Shown: piece after piece, positions 7,515 through 14,817 of the stretch
Layout of the letters: each line of letters opens with the position of its first letter
Position numbering within the stretch: position 1 is the stretch's first letter
DNA from: an uncultured bacterium
GTDB taxonomy: Bacteria; Pseudomonadota; Gammaproteobacteria; Burkholderiales; Burkholderiaceae_D
Reading direction: 5' to 3'
DNA: 14,854 nt
Assembly: GCA_903872555.1 (NCBI GenBank)
Contig: CAIQLE010000323.1
Coordinates: 1 to 14,854 of the forward strand
Program-made: the position numbers and the translations under genes
Notes under the pieces: generated by a model
Databases searched by the model: none
What the model was told of the DNA's origin: nothing
What the model saw: only the letters and a program-made list of their open reading frames with translations

Positions 7515-9260
7515 TTACTTGGCCAGTTTGAAGACCCAGACGGAACCGCCCTGCTCGAGGAAGTTCACTTTCTTAGCGACTTCACCGCCCCACAGAGGCA
7601 CTGCACCGCCCCAACCGGAAACAACAGCTACATACTGCTCGCCGCCTTCTTCCCAGCTGATCGGAGGAGCAACCACACCGGAGCCGGTCTGGAATTTCCA
7701 CATCTCTTTACCAGTCTTGGCATCGAGTGCTTTCAGGTAGCCTTCAGGTGTGCCGTAGAACACCAGATCGCCAGCAGTGGTCATCACACCGCCCCACAGA
7801 GGAGCCGAGTTTTTCGCTTCCCAGACCATCTTGCCAGTCTTAGGATCGAAAGCGCGCAGAGCACCGATGTAGTCGTCGTTCAGAGGCTTGATGGTGAAAC
7901 CAGCGCCCAGGTATGCAGCACCTTTTTTGTAGCTGACTGGCTCATTCCAGATTTCCATGCCCCACTCATTTGCTGGCACATAGAACAGGCCAGTTTTCGG
8001 GCTGTATGCCATAGGCATCTGGTTTTTACCGCCGAGGAAGGAAGGAGCTGAGAATACAGAAGCGCCTTTCTTGCCATCTGGACCCTTGGTAGGATCGCCA
8101 GGACGATTTTCTGGAACGAAGTTAGGACGGCCAGTCTTCAGATCGATACCGGTTGCCCAGGTGATCTTGTTGACGAACGGGAAAGCGTTTTCCAGTTTGC
8201 CGGTCTTTGCATCATTCACATAGAAGAAACCGTTACGGTCTGCTGATGCGCCCATACGCTTGCCGTTCATGTCGAACGTGACAAACTCATTGGTGCCGTC
8301 ATAGTCCCAACCGTCGTTCGGGGTCTTCTGATAGTGCCACTTGATCTGGCCGGTTGCGACATCGATAGCAACAGTCGAGGTCGAGAACAGGTTGTCGCCA
8401 GGGCGCAGATGGCTGTTCCATGGAGCTGGGTTGCCGGTGCCGAAATAAGCCAGGCCAGTGGATGGATCATAGGATCCGCCGAGCCAGGTTGATGCGCCGC
8501 CCGATTTCCACAGGTCACCAGGCCAGGTTTTGTTGGTGGTGCCGGAGATGCCGTTGTCGACTGCTTTGCCAGCTGCATCAAATTTATGGCCCATGTGGCC
8601 TTCAACCGTTGGACGAATCCAAACCAGTTTGCCGGTCTTAGGATCGCGTGCTTCAACGCGGCCAACGATACCGAATTCGCCACCGGAAACGCCGGTCAGC
8701 AGCAGACCTTTAGCGATCAGCGGAGCAGCTGAAGCCGAATAGCCAGCTGAGTATTCGTCGATCTTCTCTTTCCAGACAACGTTACCGGTGTTCTGGTCGA
8801 GTGCAACGAGTTGTGCATCCAGGGTTGCGAAAATGACGAGGTTGTCGAACAGTGCGGCGCCGCGGTTAATCACGTCGCAGCAAGGCATGATGCCGTCTGG
8901 CAGGCGATGCTCATACTTCCAGAGTTTTTTGCCGGTCTTGGTGTCGATTGCGTAGATACGCGAATACGAAGCCGTGACGAACATTTTGCCGTCATGGACC
9001 AGTGGTTGCGATTCCTGGCCGCGCTGCTTCTCGCCGCCGAAGGAGAACGACCAGGCTGGAACCAGCTTGGAAACGGTCTGTGTGTTGATCTGTGTCAGTG
9101 GCGAAAAGCGCTGGCCCTGCTGGCCCATACCCCATGACAGGACGTCTTTGCCGCTCTTTGCATCGGCTTCGATCATTGCGTCGGTCACGCCGGCAGCGAA
9201 TGCCGATGAGCCAGTGATCAGCGCCATGCCGATCATGGACGCAAGTAGATTCCTCTTCAT
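7515..9260 (-). CDS. exaF: PQQ-dependent, lanthanide-type alcohol dehydrogenase (ExaF/PedH-like)
   Basis: This periplasmic quinoprotein should oxidise primary alcohols (ethanol-type) and pass electrons to a cytochrome c. The 581-aa protein has a signal peptide (about residues 1-22, cut after SSAFA) and repeated W-type propeller motifs ending in DxKTGKxxW. Active-site features are the vicinal Cys127-Cys128 pair, Glu195, Asn277, the catalytic Asp319 and Asp321. In lanthanide-dependent enzymes (XoxF, ExaF, PedH) the second Asp replaces the Ala of Ca2+-type MxaF. The overall sequence resembles PedH/ExaF more than XoxF ([35 protein letters not shown]). The ATG has a strong AAGGGGAG site seven bases upstream. 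No cytochrome or regulator gene adjoins it. Metal preference is inferred from residues only. Confidence 0.92.
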   Translation of the reverse strand: MKRNLLASMIGMALITGSSAFAAGVTDAMIEADAKSGKDVLSWGMGQQGQRFSPLTQINTQTVSKLVPAWSFSFGGEKQRGQESQPLVHDGKMFVTASYSRIYAIDTKTGKKLWKYEHRLPDGIMPCCDVINRGAALFDNLVIFATLDAQLVALDQNTGNVVWKEKIDEYSAGYSASAAPLIAKGLLLTGVSGGEFGIVGRVEARDPKTGKLVWIRPTVEGHMGHKFDAAGKAVDNGISGTTNKTWPGDLWKSGGASTWLGGSYDPSTGLAYFGTGNPAPWNSHLRPGDNLFSTSTVAIDVATGQIKWHYQKTPNDGWDYDGTNEFVTFDMNGKRMGASADRNGFFYVNDAKTGKLENAFPFVNKITWATGIDLKTGRPNFVPENRPGDPTKGPDGKKGASVFSAPSFLGGKNQMPMAYSPKTGLFYVPANEWGMEIWNEPVSYKKGAAYLGAGFTIKPLNDDYIGALRAFDPKTGKMVWEAKNSAPLWGGVMTTAGDLVFYGTPEGYLKALDAKTGKEMWKFQTGSGVVAPPISWEEGGEQYVAVVSGWGGAVPLWGGEVAKKVNFLEQGGSVWVFKLAK

Positions 9261-9564
9261 TTAACATCTCCCCTTAGTTATGCCAATGTGGCTATGCGGT
9301 TGCATGCAATTTTCTCAGTCCGTGAAGGCCCAGAGCCTGAAGCAACTGTTTTACTAACGCAAAGGGCATGCCATGAAATATGCCTTGCTTATAGCAGCAG
9401 AAGCCGCATGAATGCTGAGTTTTCAAATACTGTCCTGTTACAAAAACAGCCAACTGTCACAAATTTAAACAGTCGGGCACTGTAGCAGCGCATCAGCAGC
9501 ACTGAGAAAGGCGTGGCATGATCATTCTGACCATGTTTAAAAATAATTACAAAAGAGGCAATGC
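9261..9564. promoter_or_regulatory. Divergent intergenic region between the alcohol dehydrogenase and the HExxH gene
   Basis: This 304-bp non-coding stretch must hold the promoters of both flanking genes. On the minus strand an extended -10 candidate, TGCTATAAG (plus-strand 9388-9396), lies about 130 bases before the dehydrogenase ATG. No clear -35 is seen. Between 9429 and 9483 the motif ACTGT occurs three times (9429, 9453, 9479), with an inverted copy ACAGT at 9469. A shorter CTGTT/AACAG inverted repeat lies at 9435-9449. The strong Shine-Dalgarno of the dehydrogenase is at 9268-9275, and that of the HExxH gene at 9554-9558. The short ORFs crossing the region do not look coding. Confidence 0.45.
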
Positions 9565-10035
9565 ATGATGCTTCCCGCCGACCTGATGGCCTATTTGCTC
9601 GCTGCTGCTGTGCGCTTCTCCGGCTTGCCGGATGTGGCCCTGACTGAACTGCCGCCGATTGAACCGGTGACTGCCTTGGTACTGTCACAGAAGGTGTGTC
9701 CAGATGCGCCGGAGCGCTGCAACAGCGTTGCGGCACTGTTCGATACTGAGGGCTATCGCATCTATGTGCGCGACACCCTGAACATGAAAGATCCTATGGA
9801 TAATTCATTTCTGGTGCACGAACTGGTGCATGTGCTGCAGTTCAAAAAATTTGGCGAGTCGTATTTTTCAAGCTGTCGCAAAGTCATCCACAGTGAACAG
9901 CAGGCCTACTATGTGCAGAATAATTATCTGGGCGATGAGGGCATAGACTGGCGTGAGGGATTTCTGCTGCGCTTTATGACTTGCCCGCCAGAAGAGGGCG
10001 ACGCGAAAGATGAGTTACGCAGGGATGAAGGATAA
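9565..10035 (+). CDS. Small HExxH metalloprotease-like protein
   Basis: The 156-aa product carries a zincin motif, HELVH at residues 85-89 within SFLVHELVHVLQF. A Glu at 111 (HSEQQAYYVQ) could be the third zinc ligand, in gluzincin style. It may correspond to a family annotated only as a domain of unknown function. Four cysteines (45, 52, 104, 140) and a mildly hydrophobic N-terminus (MAYLLAAAV) leave export possible, but I see no convincing signal peptide. ATG 9565 is preceded by AGAGG; an ATG one codon later is equally possible. The C-terminal tail is acidic and charged. It is transcribed away from the alcohol dehydrogenase and shares its upstream region. Peptidase activity and substrate are unproven. 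Confidence 0.75.
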   Translation: MMLPADLMAYLLAAAVRFSGLPDVALTELPPIEPVTALVLSQKVCPDAPERCNSVAALFDTEGYRIYVRDTLNMKDPMDNSFLVHELVHVLQFKKFGESYFSSCRKVIHSEQQAYYVQNNYLGDEGIDWREGFLLRFMTCPPEEGDAKDELRRDEG

Positions 10036-10041
10036 AAATAA

Positions 10042-10194
10042 ATGAAACAACATTCCACGAAGGCAGGAAGACAAGCGAAGAAAAATGCAGCAACAGAGAA
10101 GGAATTGAACAAGGCACTGTGTGTATCAGCACAGCAGAAAAATTCAGGGCGAGGCCGCATCATTCACGATGCATCATCCAGCGCGACTGTCTGA
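10042..10194 (+). CDS. Possible 50-aa basic small protein
   Basis: An ATG at 10042, six bases after the stop of the HExxH gene, opens a 50-codon frame ending at TGA 10192-10194. A plausible ribosome binding site (GAAGGAT, 10027-10033) sits nine bases upstream. The product is Lys/Arg/Gln-rich at its N-terminus (MKQHSTKAGRQAKKNAATEK) with no membrane segment. I recognise no family. It would be co-transcribed with the preceding gene. Its last ten codons run antisense into the end of the ROK-kinase gene, so part of the frame may be open only by chance. Low confidence. Confidence 0.35.
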   Translation: MKQHSTKAGRQAKKNAATEKELNKALCVSAQQKNSGRGRIIHDASSSATV

Positions 10195-11168
10195 ATATTT
10201 TCCCAGGGCTTGCGTTGGCGCCAGTCATCACGCCATGCCTCAGGCATCACCATCGCCAGTGCGCCTAAGTCAGTCACTAAATCATCGAGCAGGGCGCTTT
10301 GCAGCAGCACTCCCTGCGTCAATGCAGGAAAGCGAGAACTGATCTCAGCTTCAACCAGCGGTGCCAGTAAGTTCGCATTGTTGCGCCACACACTGCCGCC
10401 CACTAGCAGGCATTGCGTATCCAGTGTGGTCACCAAATTGTAGAGGCCACGACCGAACCAGCGTGCCGCTTCAGCAATGATGCTTAAAGCTTCTGCATCC
10501 CCGGCTTGTGCCGCTGAGAAAACCTGTGGCAGCGACTGTCCTAAGCGCTTGCCCAGATTGCGGCCTGCAATCAATGCTTCCAGATCACCACGGTTACCAC
10601 AGCCACACAGCGCATCGGAGCTGTCGGAGAGCAGCATATGACCGGCATGACCCGCATTGCCCGACTTACCACGCAGTATGTGTCCGTCGACACATAAACC
10701 AAAACCTATGCCGGTGCTCCAGGTCACGTAGATGACATTGTTCTGGTTTTGTGCAGCACCAAAAGCACGTTCACCTATGAGCGCAGCCACACAGTCATTT
10801 TCAATCACCACATCGGCAAACTGCGTGCGCAAAACAGATTCCAGCGGAATCAAGGTCCAGTCGTTGGGCAAGTCATCACTGCGTGTGAGCCCGCCGCAGA
10901 GATTGGGCGAGACAAGTCCCAGCCCTTGCTGGCCGAAGGTAAACGGACCGCAAGAACTAACACCAACGCGGCTGATGCGATCAGGACTGATGCCCGCCTC
11001 TGTACAGGCTGCAGCAATCAGACACAAAGCCTGTTGCCCGATAGCGTCTGCAGCACCGGCTTTAAGCGTTGCCTGCACAACCCGCGCCAGAGGGCCACTG
11101 GCATCAGCAAGGGTCGCGGCCATTTTGCTGCCGCCTATATCCAGAGCCGCGAGAAAGATTGCTGACAT
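10164..11168 (-). CDS. ROK-family sugar kinase (substrate unknown)
   Basis: This 334-aa cytoplasmic protein belongs to the ROK (repressor/ORF/kinase) family of sugar kinases. It has no N-terminal helix-turn-helix, so it is a kinase rather than a repressor. Visible motifs are the phosphate-binding DIGGSK (residues 10-15), END with catalytic-base candidate Asp125, STGIGFGL (151-158), GHAGH at 173-177 and CGCGNRGDLEA at 188-198. Two positions are unusual. The common ExGH sugar-binding motif is HxGH here, as I recall in E. coli NanK (ManNAc kinase). The third Cys of the ROK zinc site is Asp195. Substrate could be glucose, ManNAc or another hexose. It lies 49 bases after ettA on the same strand with no terminator between, so the two may be co-transcribed. 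Confidence 0.85.
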   Translation of the reverse strand: MSAIFLAALDIGGSKMAATLADASGPLARVVQATLKAGAADAIGQQALCLIAAACTEAGISPDRISRVGVSSCGPFTFGQQGLGLVSPNLCGGLTRSDDLPNDWTLIPLESVLRTQFADVVIENDCVAALIGERAFGAAQNQNNVIYVTWSTGIGFGLCVDGHILRGKSGNAGHAGHMLLSDSSDALCGCGNRGDLEALIAGRNLGKRLGQSLPQVFSAAQAGDAEALSIIAEAARWFGRGLYNLVTTLDTQCLLVGGSVWRNNANLLAPLVEAEISSRFPALTQGVLLQSALLDDLVTDLGALAMVMPEAWRDDWRQRKPWENIQTVALDDAS

Positions 11169-11217
11169 AAAGGGCTGGCTTACTTCGCGCTTTAAAATTT
11201 GCTTGGTGGTTTAGGTT

Positions 11218-12885
11218 TTATACCGTCAGAGGCTTATAACGCAGACGCTTGGGCTTGGCACCTTCTTCACCCAGACGTTTCACTTTGTCCGCCTCATATT
11301 CCTGATAATTACCATCGAAGAAAGTCACTTGCGAATTGCCTTCGAAGGCAAGGATATGGGTAGCGATACGATCAAGGAACCATCGATCATGCGAGATCAC
11401 CAGTACGCTGCCGGCAAACTCCAGCAAGGCATCTTCCAGTGCACGCAAGGTTTCGATGTCAAGATCGTTCGACGGTTCATCCAGTAGCAATACATTGCCG
11501 CCCATGAGCAAAGTCTTGGCCATATGCAGACGACCACGCTCACCACCCGACAAATTGCCCACCAGTTTTTGCTGATCGCCGCCTTTGAAATTGAAGCGAC
11601 CCAGATAGGCACGCGAAGACATTTCGAAGCGACCCACGGTCAAAATATCGGCGCCTTCAGAGACATCATCAAACACGGTTTTATTATCGTTGAGTACATC
11701 GCGGGACTGATCGACCAGCGACAGCTTCACGGTTGAGCCGATCACCACTTCGCCGCTATCCGGTTGCTCTTTGCCCGCCAGCATACGGAACAGGGTTGAC
11801 TTACCCGCGCCGTTCGGGCCGATGATGCCAACGATGGCGCCCGGTGGAATGCGGAAGGATAAATTATCAATCAGCAGGCGATCGCCATAAGCCTTGCTGA
11901 CATTTTTGAATTCAATCACTTCATTACCCAGACGCTCGGCCACAGGGATAAAAATTTCCTGAGTCTCATTGCGCTTCTGGTATTCGTGTTCTGACATTTC
12001 ATTGAAGCGGGCAATACGCGCCTTGCTCTTGGCCTGACGGCCTTTAGGATTCTGGCGCACCCATTCCAGTTCTTTTTGCAGCGCCTTCTGGCGCGCCGAT
12101 TCGGTGGCTTCTTCCTGTTTCAGGCGATCCTGCTTTTGCTCCAGCCAGGAACTGTAATTGCCCTTCCATGGAATGCCGCTGCCACGGTCCAGCTCAAGTA
12201 TCCATTCGGCTGCGTTGTCGAGGAAGTAGCGATCATGGGTAATGCCCACCACGGTGCCGGGGAAGCGCAACAGGAATTGTTCCAGCCACTCGACGGATTC
12301 AGCATCCAGATGGTTGGTCGGCTCGTCCAGCAGCAGCATGTCGGGCTTGGATAGCAGCAGCTTGCACAAGGCCACGCGCCGTTTCTCACCGCCAGACAGG
12401 ACCGCAATGCTGGCGTCCCATGGTGGCAGGCGCAAGGCATCAGCCGCCATTTCAAGTTGCAGATCCAGATTGCCGCCATCGCTGGCAGAAATAATCGCTT
12501 CCAGTCGTGCCTGCTCAGTGGCGAGCGCATCGAAGTCCGCATCTTCTTCGGCATAAGCCGCATACACCGCATCCAGCTTGGCGCGTGCATCAAAGGCTTC
12601 GCCCAGACCGCTTTCGACTTCCTGTCGCACCGTCAGTGCGGGATCAAGCTGAGGCTCTTGCGGCAGATAACCGATTTTCAGGTTCGGCATCGGAACCGCT
12701 TCACCTTCGATGTCCTTATCAATGCCGGCCATGATTTTCAGCAGCGTCGATTTGCCCGAACCGTTGAGTCCCAGCACGCCGATTTTTGCGCCCGGGAAAA
12801 AAGACAGTGAAATATTTTTCAGGATCTGGCGCTTGGGCGGAACGATCTTGCCCACGCGGTTCATTGTGTAAACGTAATTAGCCAT
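11218..12885 (-). CDS. ettA: EttA, energy-dependent translational throttle (ABC-F ATPase)
   Basis: EttA is a soluble ABC-F protein that binds the ribosomal E site and gates the first elongation steps according to the ATP/ADP ratio. At 555 aa it has exactly the E. coli length and a very similar sequence, including the opening VYTMNRVGKIVPPKRQILKN. Two ABC domains are complete. Walker A motifs are GLNGSGKST (39-47) and GPNGAGKST (about 356-364); signatures are LSGGEKRR and LSGGERGR. Walker B motifs are LLLDEPTNHLD and LLLDEPSNDLD, the second with Ser for the usual Thr. The linker (P-site tether, about 240-320) holds GNYSSWLEQK and GRQAKSKARIARF. The upstream Shine-Dalgarno is poor. A fragment matching its codons 323-337 recurs at the right edge of the window. 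The family call is very secure. Confidence 0.96.
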   Translation of the reverse strand: MANYVYTMNRVGKIVPPKRQILKNISLSFFPGAKIGVLGLNGSGKSTLLKIMAGIDKDIEGEAVPMPNLKIGYLPQEPQLDPALTVRQEVESGLGEAFDARAKLDAVYAAYAEEDADFDALATEQARLEAIISASDGGNLDLQLEMAADALRLPPWDASIAVLSGGEKRRVALCKLLLSKPDMLLLDEPTNHLDAESVEWLEQFLLRFPGTVVGITHDRYFLDNAAEWILELDRGSGIPWKGNYSSWLEQKQDRLKQEEATESARQKALQKELEWVRQNPKGRQAKSKARIARFNEMSEHEYQKRNETQEIFIPVAERLGNEVIEFKNVSKAYGDRLLIDNLSFRIPPGAIVGIIGPNGAGKSTLFRMLAGKEQPDSGEVVIGSTVKLSLVDQSRDVLNDNKTVFDDVSEGADILTVGRFEMSSRAYLGRFNFKGGDQQKLVGNLSGGERGRLHMAKTLLMGGNVLLLDEPSNDLDIETLRALEDALLEFAGSVLVISHDRWFLDRIATHILAFEGNSQVTFFDGNYQEYEADKVKRLGEEGAKPKRLRYKPLTV

Positions 12886-12998
12886 TGAATATCGCTATGA
12901 AAAAAGTGTGAGAGTGCGGCGGAATAACGCCAAGACCACAGAGGATAACCGATCAATAGGTCGCGGTACAGAAGCGGCCGGGCAACTACAGAATAAGT

Positions 12999-13015
12999 CA
13001 CTATTTTAAACAGTG
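12999..13015. promoter_or_regulatory. 17-bp near-palindrome, possible operator
   Basis: CACTATTTTAAACAGTG pairs at seven of eight positions around its centre at 13007. Such an AT-centred palindrome suits a dimeric repressor site about 115 bases before ettA, but no regulator can be named. The symmetry is seen directly; the function is a guess. Confidence 0.25.
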
Positions 13016-13203
13016 CGATTCCGGCAGATGCCCTCCTGGTTTTGTGACCGCAAGCCGATTATGCAGGCCAGCCCTGCACCCTCCATGAAAGCGCGAACAG
13101 AATTTTAAATTTCTAGTCTTTCTGCTCGAACTCATTTGGCAGAAGCGTTACGAACCTAGCTTGGTCAAGGTAACGAGTTTTAGAGCACACGCGAACAACA
13201 AAA

Positions 13204-13245
13204 ATGCGTCTTGTCTTGGCCCGGCAGTCCATCAGTCAAAAGTAA
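13204..13245 (+). pseudogene. Remnant 3' end of a second Sel1/LRR-type gene
   Basis: These bases read MRLVLARQSISQK-stop, almost the same as the last 13 residues of the neighbouring Sel1/LRR gene (MRLAFARQSISQE-stop). The match continues 15 bases past the stop (to 13260), with 3 mismatches in 57 positions in total. Weaker similarity upstream (GAGCACACGC.GAACA against GAGCGCACGCAGGAACA at about 14722) suggests a degraded, internally deleted gene end. I read it as what is left of a paralog that once stood between ettA and the present gene. Confidence 0.7.
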
Positions 13246-13260
13246 AGCCGCACAAGGCGG
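13204..13260 (+). repeat. Direct repeat, left copy (57 bp)
   Basis: This 57-bp copy matches 14761-14817 at 54 positions; the differences are at 13214, 13218 and 13240. The repeat covers the end of a coding frame plus 15 bases after its stop, ending in AAGGCGG. With its partner it brackets the Sel1/LRR gene, so homologous recombination between the copies could delete that gene (about 1557 bp). Confidence 0.9.
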
Positions 13261-13293
13261 CCCCGAAAACCCCAATTAACTCAAAGAGAAAAA

Positions 13294-14802
13294 ATGAAGC
13301 GCGTTCATCCATCCAATACACACGACACATCAACGCCGGAGCTGACGAATAACAATCTCGAGCCAGCCAACCCACCACCGGATTTACCTGCGAATGGGGC
13401 GCTGCCCCGGGTCTTCGAGCCCGCTAGACCTGCCCCCGAAATGAATCGCCCCACCGGGTCAGACGCGCTGCCCGGTTCTGTTGAACCACATACCGCGCCG
13501 AATCTCACTGCCCACGTGGCTGTTGGCAGCACAGCACGCGACCCCCGACTGGGGCTGCTGGAAGGCGAGGTATTCCATGCCGCTTTAGCGAAAGCGGGGA
13601 AGGGAAAGGATGATGTAAAAAAAGTTCTGCTAGATATTTATAACAGCGATGCGGGCGCTCAACGAGGAGAAATACAAGCCGACCACTGGGTGCGTACGGC
13701 AGCCCTTCAAGGCCATGCGGGCGCCCAGATCCTGCTAGGGTGTCTGCATTGTCTCGGGTGGGGCGTTCAACAGAATTATGCAGAAGGGTTTAAGTGGACT
13801 CAGCAGGCAGCAGAGCAAGGCCATCCTTTCGCGCAGGCGCAGTTGGGGCGGCTGTATTTGAATGGGCGCGGTGTTCAGAAGAATGACACAGAAGCGTTCA
13901 AGTGGTTTCAGCAGGCAGCAGAGCAAGGCCATCCTTTCGCGCAGGAGCAGCTGGGAACCCTGTATTTGAATGGGCGCGGCGTTCAACAGAATTATGCAGA
14001 AGCCTTCAAGTGGTTTCAGCAGGCTGCAGAGCAAGGCCATCCTTTCGCGCAGGCGCAGCTGGGGATCCTGTATGCGATTGGGCGCGGTGTTCAACAGAAT
14101 GACGCAGAAGGATTCAGGTGGATTCAGCAGGCAGCAGTGCAAGGCGTAGGTGTCGCAATGAGGAATCTGGCGCGTATGTACACGATCGGCCGAGGTATAG
14201 AAAAAAATGACAAGCAAGCTGCGTACTGGACCTTGCAGTCAGGCTTGTCAGCCGATGGCGCAACGCTTTCGTGCGAGATTGTCTTCCGTTCTGAATGGAG
14301 CACCTTTCTTCCATCGTTGTTCAGGGAGTCGCCAGCATGGCACAGCGTGACAACGCTGAATTTAAGCAAGAATGCCATCAACGATGAGGGGGCAACGCAC
14401 ATCGCGCAATTGATTGTGGAAAATCCTACTCTGGAACGACTCGATCTGAGTAACAGCCAGATTGGAGCGCGCGGAGCTACCGCCCTCGCCACAGCGCTGC
14501 AATCCAATCTCACACTCAAAGCGCTGATTCTTGACGAGGTCGACAGTACTAAATCTGCCCGAGCCGACATCGCGCGCGCGCTCAGAAGCAATGCCAATAT
14601 TGTCGCGTTAGCCAACGAGTTAGAAAAAAATCCCGTCCAGATATCCGATGAGTTACCGCTCGAAGTCATCACGCTCATTGAGCAGGCCGAGATCGTGGTT
14701 GACCAAAAAACGGGGCCGACAGAGCGCACGCAGGAACAGACGCAAGCGCTCATTGATGAAATGCGTCTTGCCTTCGCCCGGCAGTCCATCAGTCAAGAGT
14801 AA
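13294..14802 (+). CDS. Sel1-repeat plus leucine-rich-repeat protein
   Basis: The 502-aa protein is built in blocks. Residues 1 to about 85 are Pro/Ala/Asn-rich and probably disordered. About 88-133 resembles a worn Sel1 repeat. Residues 134-313 are five 36-residue Sel1 repeats (pattern A..QLG.LY..GRGVQ.N..EAFKW.QQAAEQGHPFA). From about 351 come three leucine-rich repeats of RanGAP-like type (LNLSKN, LERLDLSNSQ, LKALILDEV), then a charged helical tail. No signal peptide or membrane helix is seen. Both repeat types serve protein-protein binding, and this mix occurs in bacterial proteins aimed at host or partner proteins, so a secreted effector or adaptor role is possible but unproven. ATG 13294 has a weak AAAGAGAA site. 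It is bracketed by direct repeats, with an ettA fragment immediately after. Confidence 0.85.
   Translation: MKRVHPSNTHDTSTPELTNNNLEPANPPPDLPANGALPRVFEPARPAPEMNRPTGSDALPGSVEPHTAPNLTAHVAVGSTARDPRLGLLEGEVFHAALAKAGKGKDDVKKVLLDIYNSDAGAQRGEIQADHWVRTAALQGHAGAQILLGCLHCLGWGVQQNYAEGFKWTQQAAEQGHPFAQAQLGRLYLNGRGVQKNDTEAFKWFQQAAEQGHPFAQEQLGTLYLNGRGVQQNYAEAFKWFQQAAEQGHPFAQAQLGILYAIGRGVQQNDAEGFRWIQQAAVQGVGVAMRNLARMYTIGRGIEKNDKQAAYWTLQSGLSADGATLSCEIVFRSEWSTFLPSLFRESPAWHSVTTLNLSKNAINDEGATHIAQLIVENPTLERLDLSNSQIGARGATALATALQSNLTLKALILDEVDSTKSARADIARALRSNANIVALANELEKNPVQISDELPLEVITLIEQAEIVVDQKTGPTERTQEQTQALIDEMRLAFARQSISQE
13693..14232 (+). repeat. Five tandem 108-bp units encoding Sel1 repeats
   Basis: Units begin at 13693, 13801, 13909, 14017 and 14125, exactly 108 bp (36 codons) apart. 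The three middle units are nearly identical at the DNA level, sharing for instance GAGCAAGGCCATCCTTTCGC. The outer two are more diverged. This points to recent duplication or gene conversion inside the array and to possible copy-number variation between strains. Confidence 0.92.
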
Positions 14803-14817
14803 AGCCGCACAAGGCGG
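14761..14817 (+). repeat. Direct repeat, right copy (57 bp)
   Basis: This is the partner of the copy at 13204-13260. It comprises the last 13 codons and stop of the Sel1/LRR gene and the 15 bases after it. The left copy continues into unrelated A/C-rich DNA, whereas this one runs straight into sequence matching ettA. Confidence 0.9.

Larger units (their letters stand above)
12886..13293. other. 408-bp intergenic region between ettA and the Sel1/LRR gene
   Basis: The two flanking genes point away from each other, so this stretch should hold both promoters, but I find no convincing -35/-10 pair for either. It contains a near-palindrome at 12999-13015 and a remnant of the end of a Sel1/LRR-type gene at 13204-13260. 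The part directly upstream of the Sel1/LRR ATG (13261-13293) is A/C-rich with a modest AAAGAGAA ribosome site at 13283-13290. A 63-codon open frame across 13161-13352 has no supporting features. Confidence 0.5.

Noticed and set aside
7455..8051. 198-codon open frame on the + strand opposite the alcohol dehydrogenase gene
   Set aside because: It lies wholly antisense to a well-supported, conserved gene. Its translation has no domain-like features, and it runs through that gene's terminator side.
9288..9485. 65-codon frame in the dehydrogenase promoter region
   Set aside because: No ribosome site, no recognisable protein character, and it covers the region expected to hold promoters and operator-like motifs.
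13005..13014. TTTAAACAGT shared with 9464-9473 near the dehydrogenase promoter, as a common regulator site
   Set aside because: Ten-base matches between two sites are expected many times by chance in 15 kb, and the flanking bases differ.
13735..14217. 160-codon minus-strand frame opposite the Sel1 repeats
   Set aside because: Its repeated composition is just the mirror of the 108-bp Sel1 units, whose exact codon-multiple period keeps the opposite frame open.
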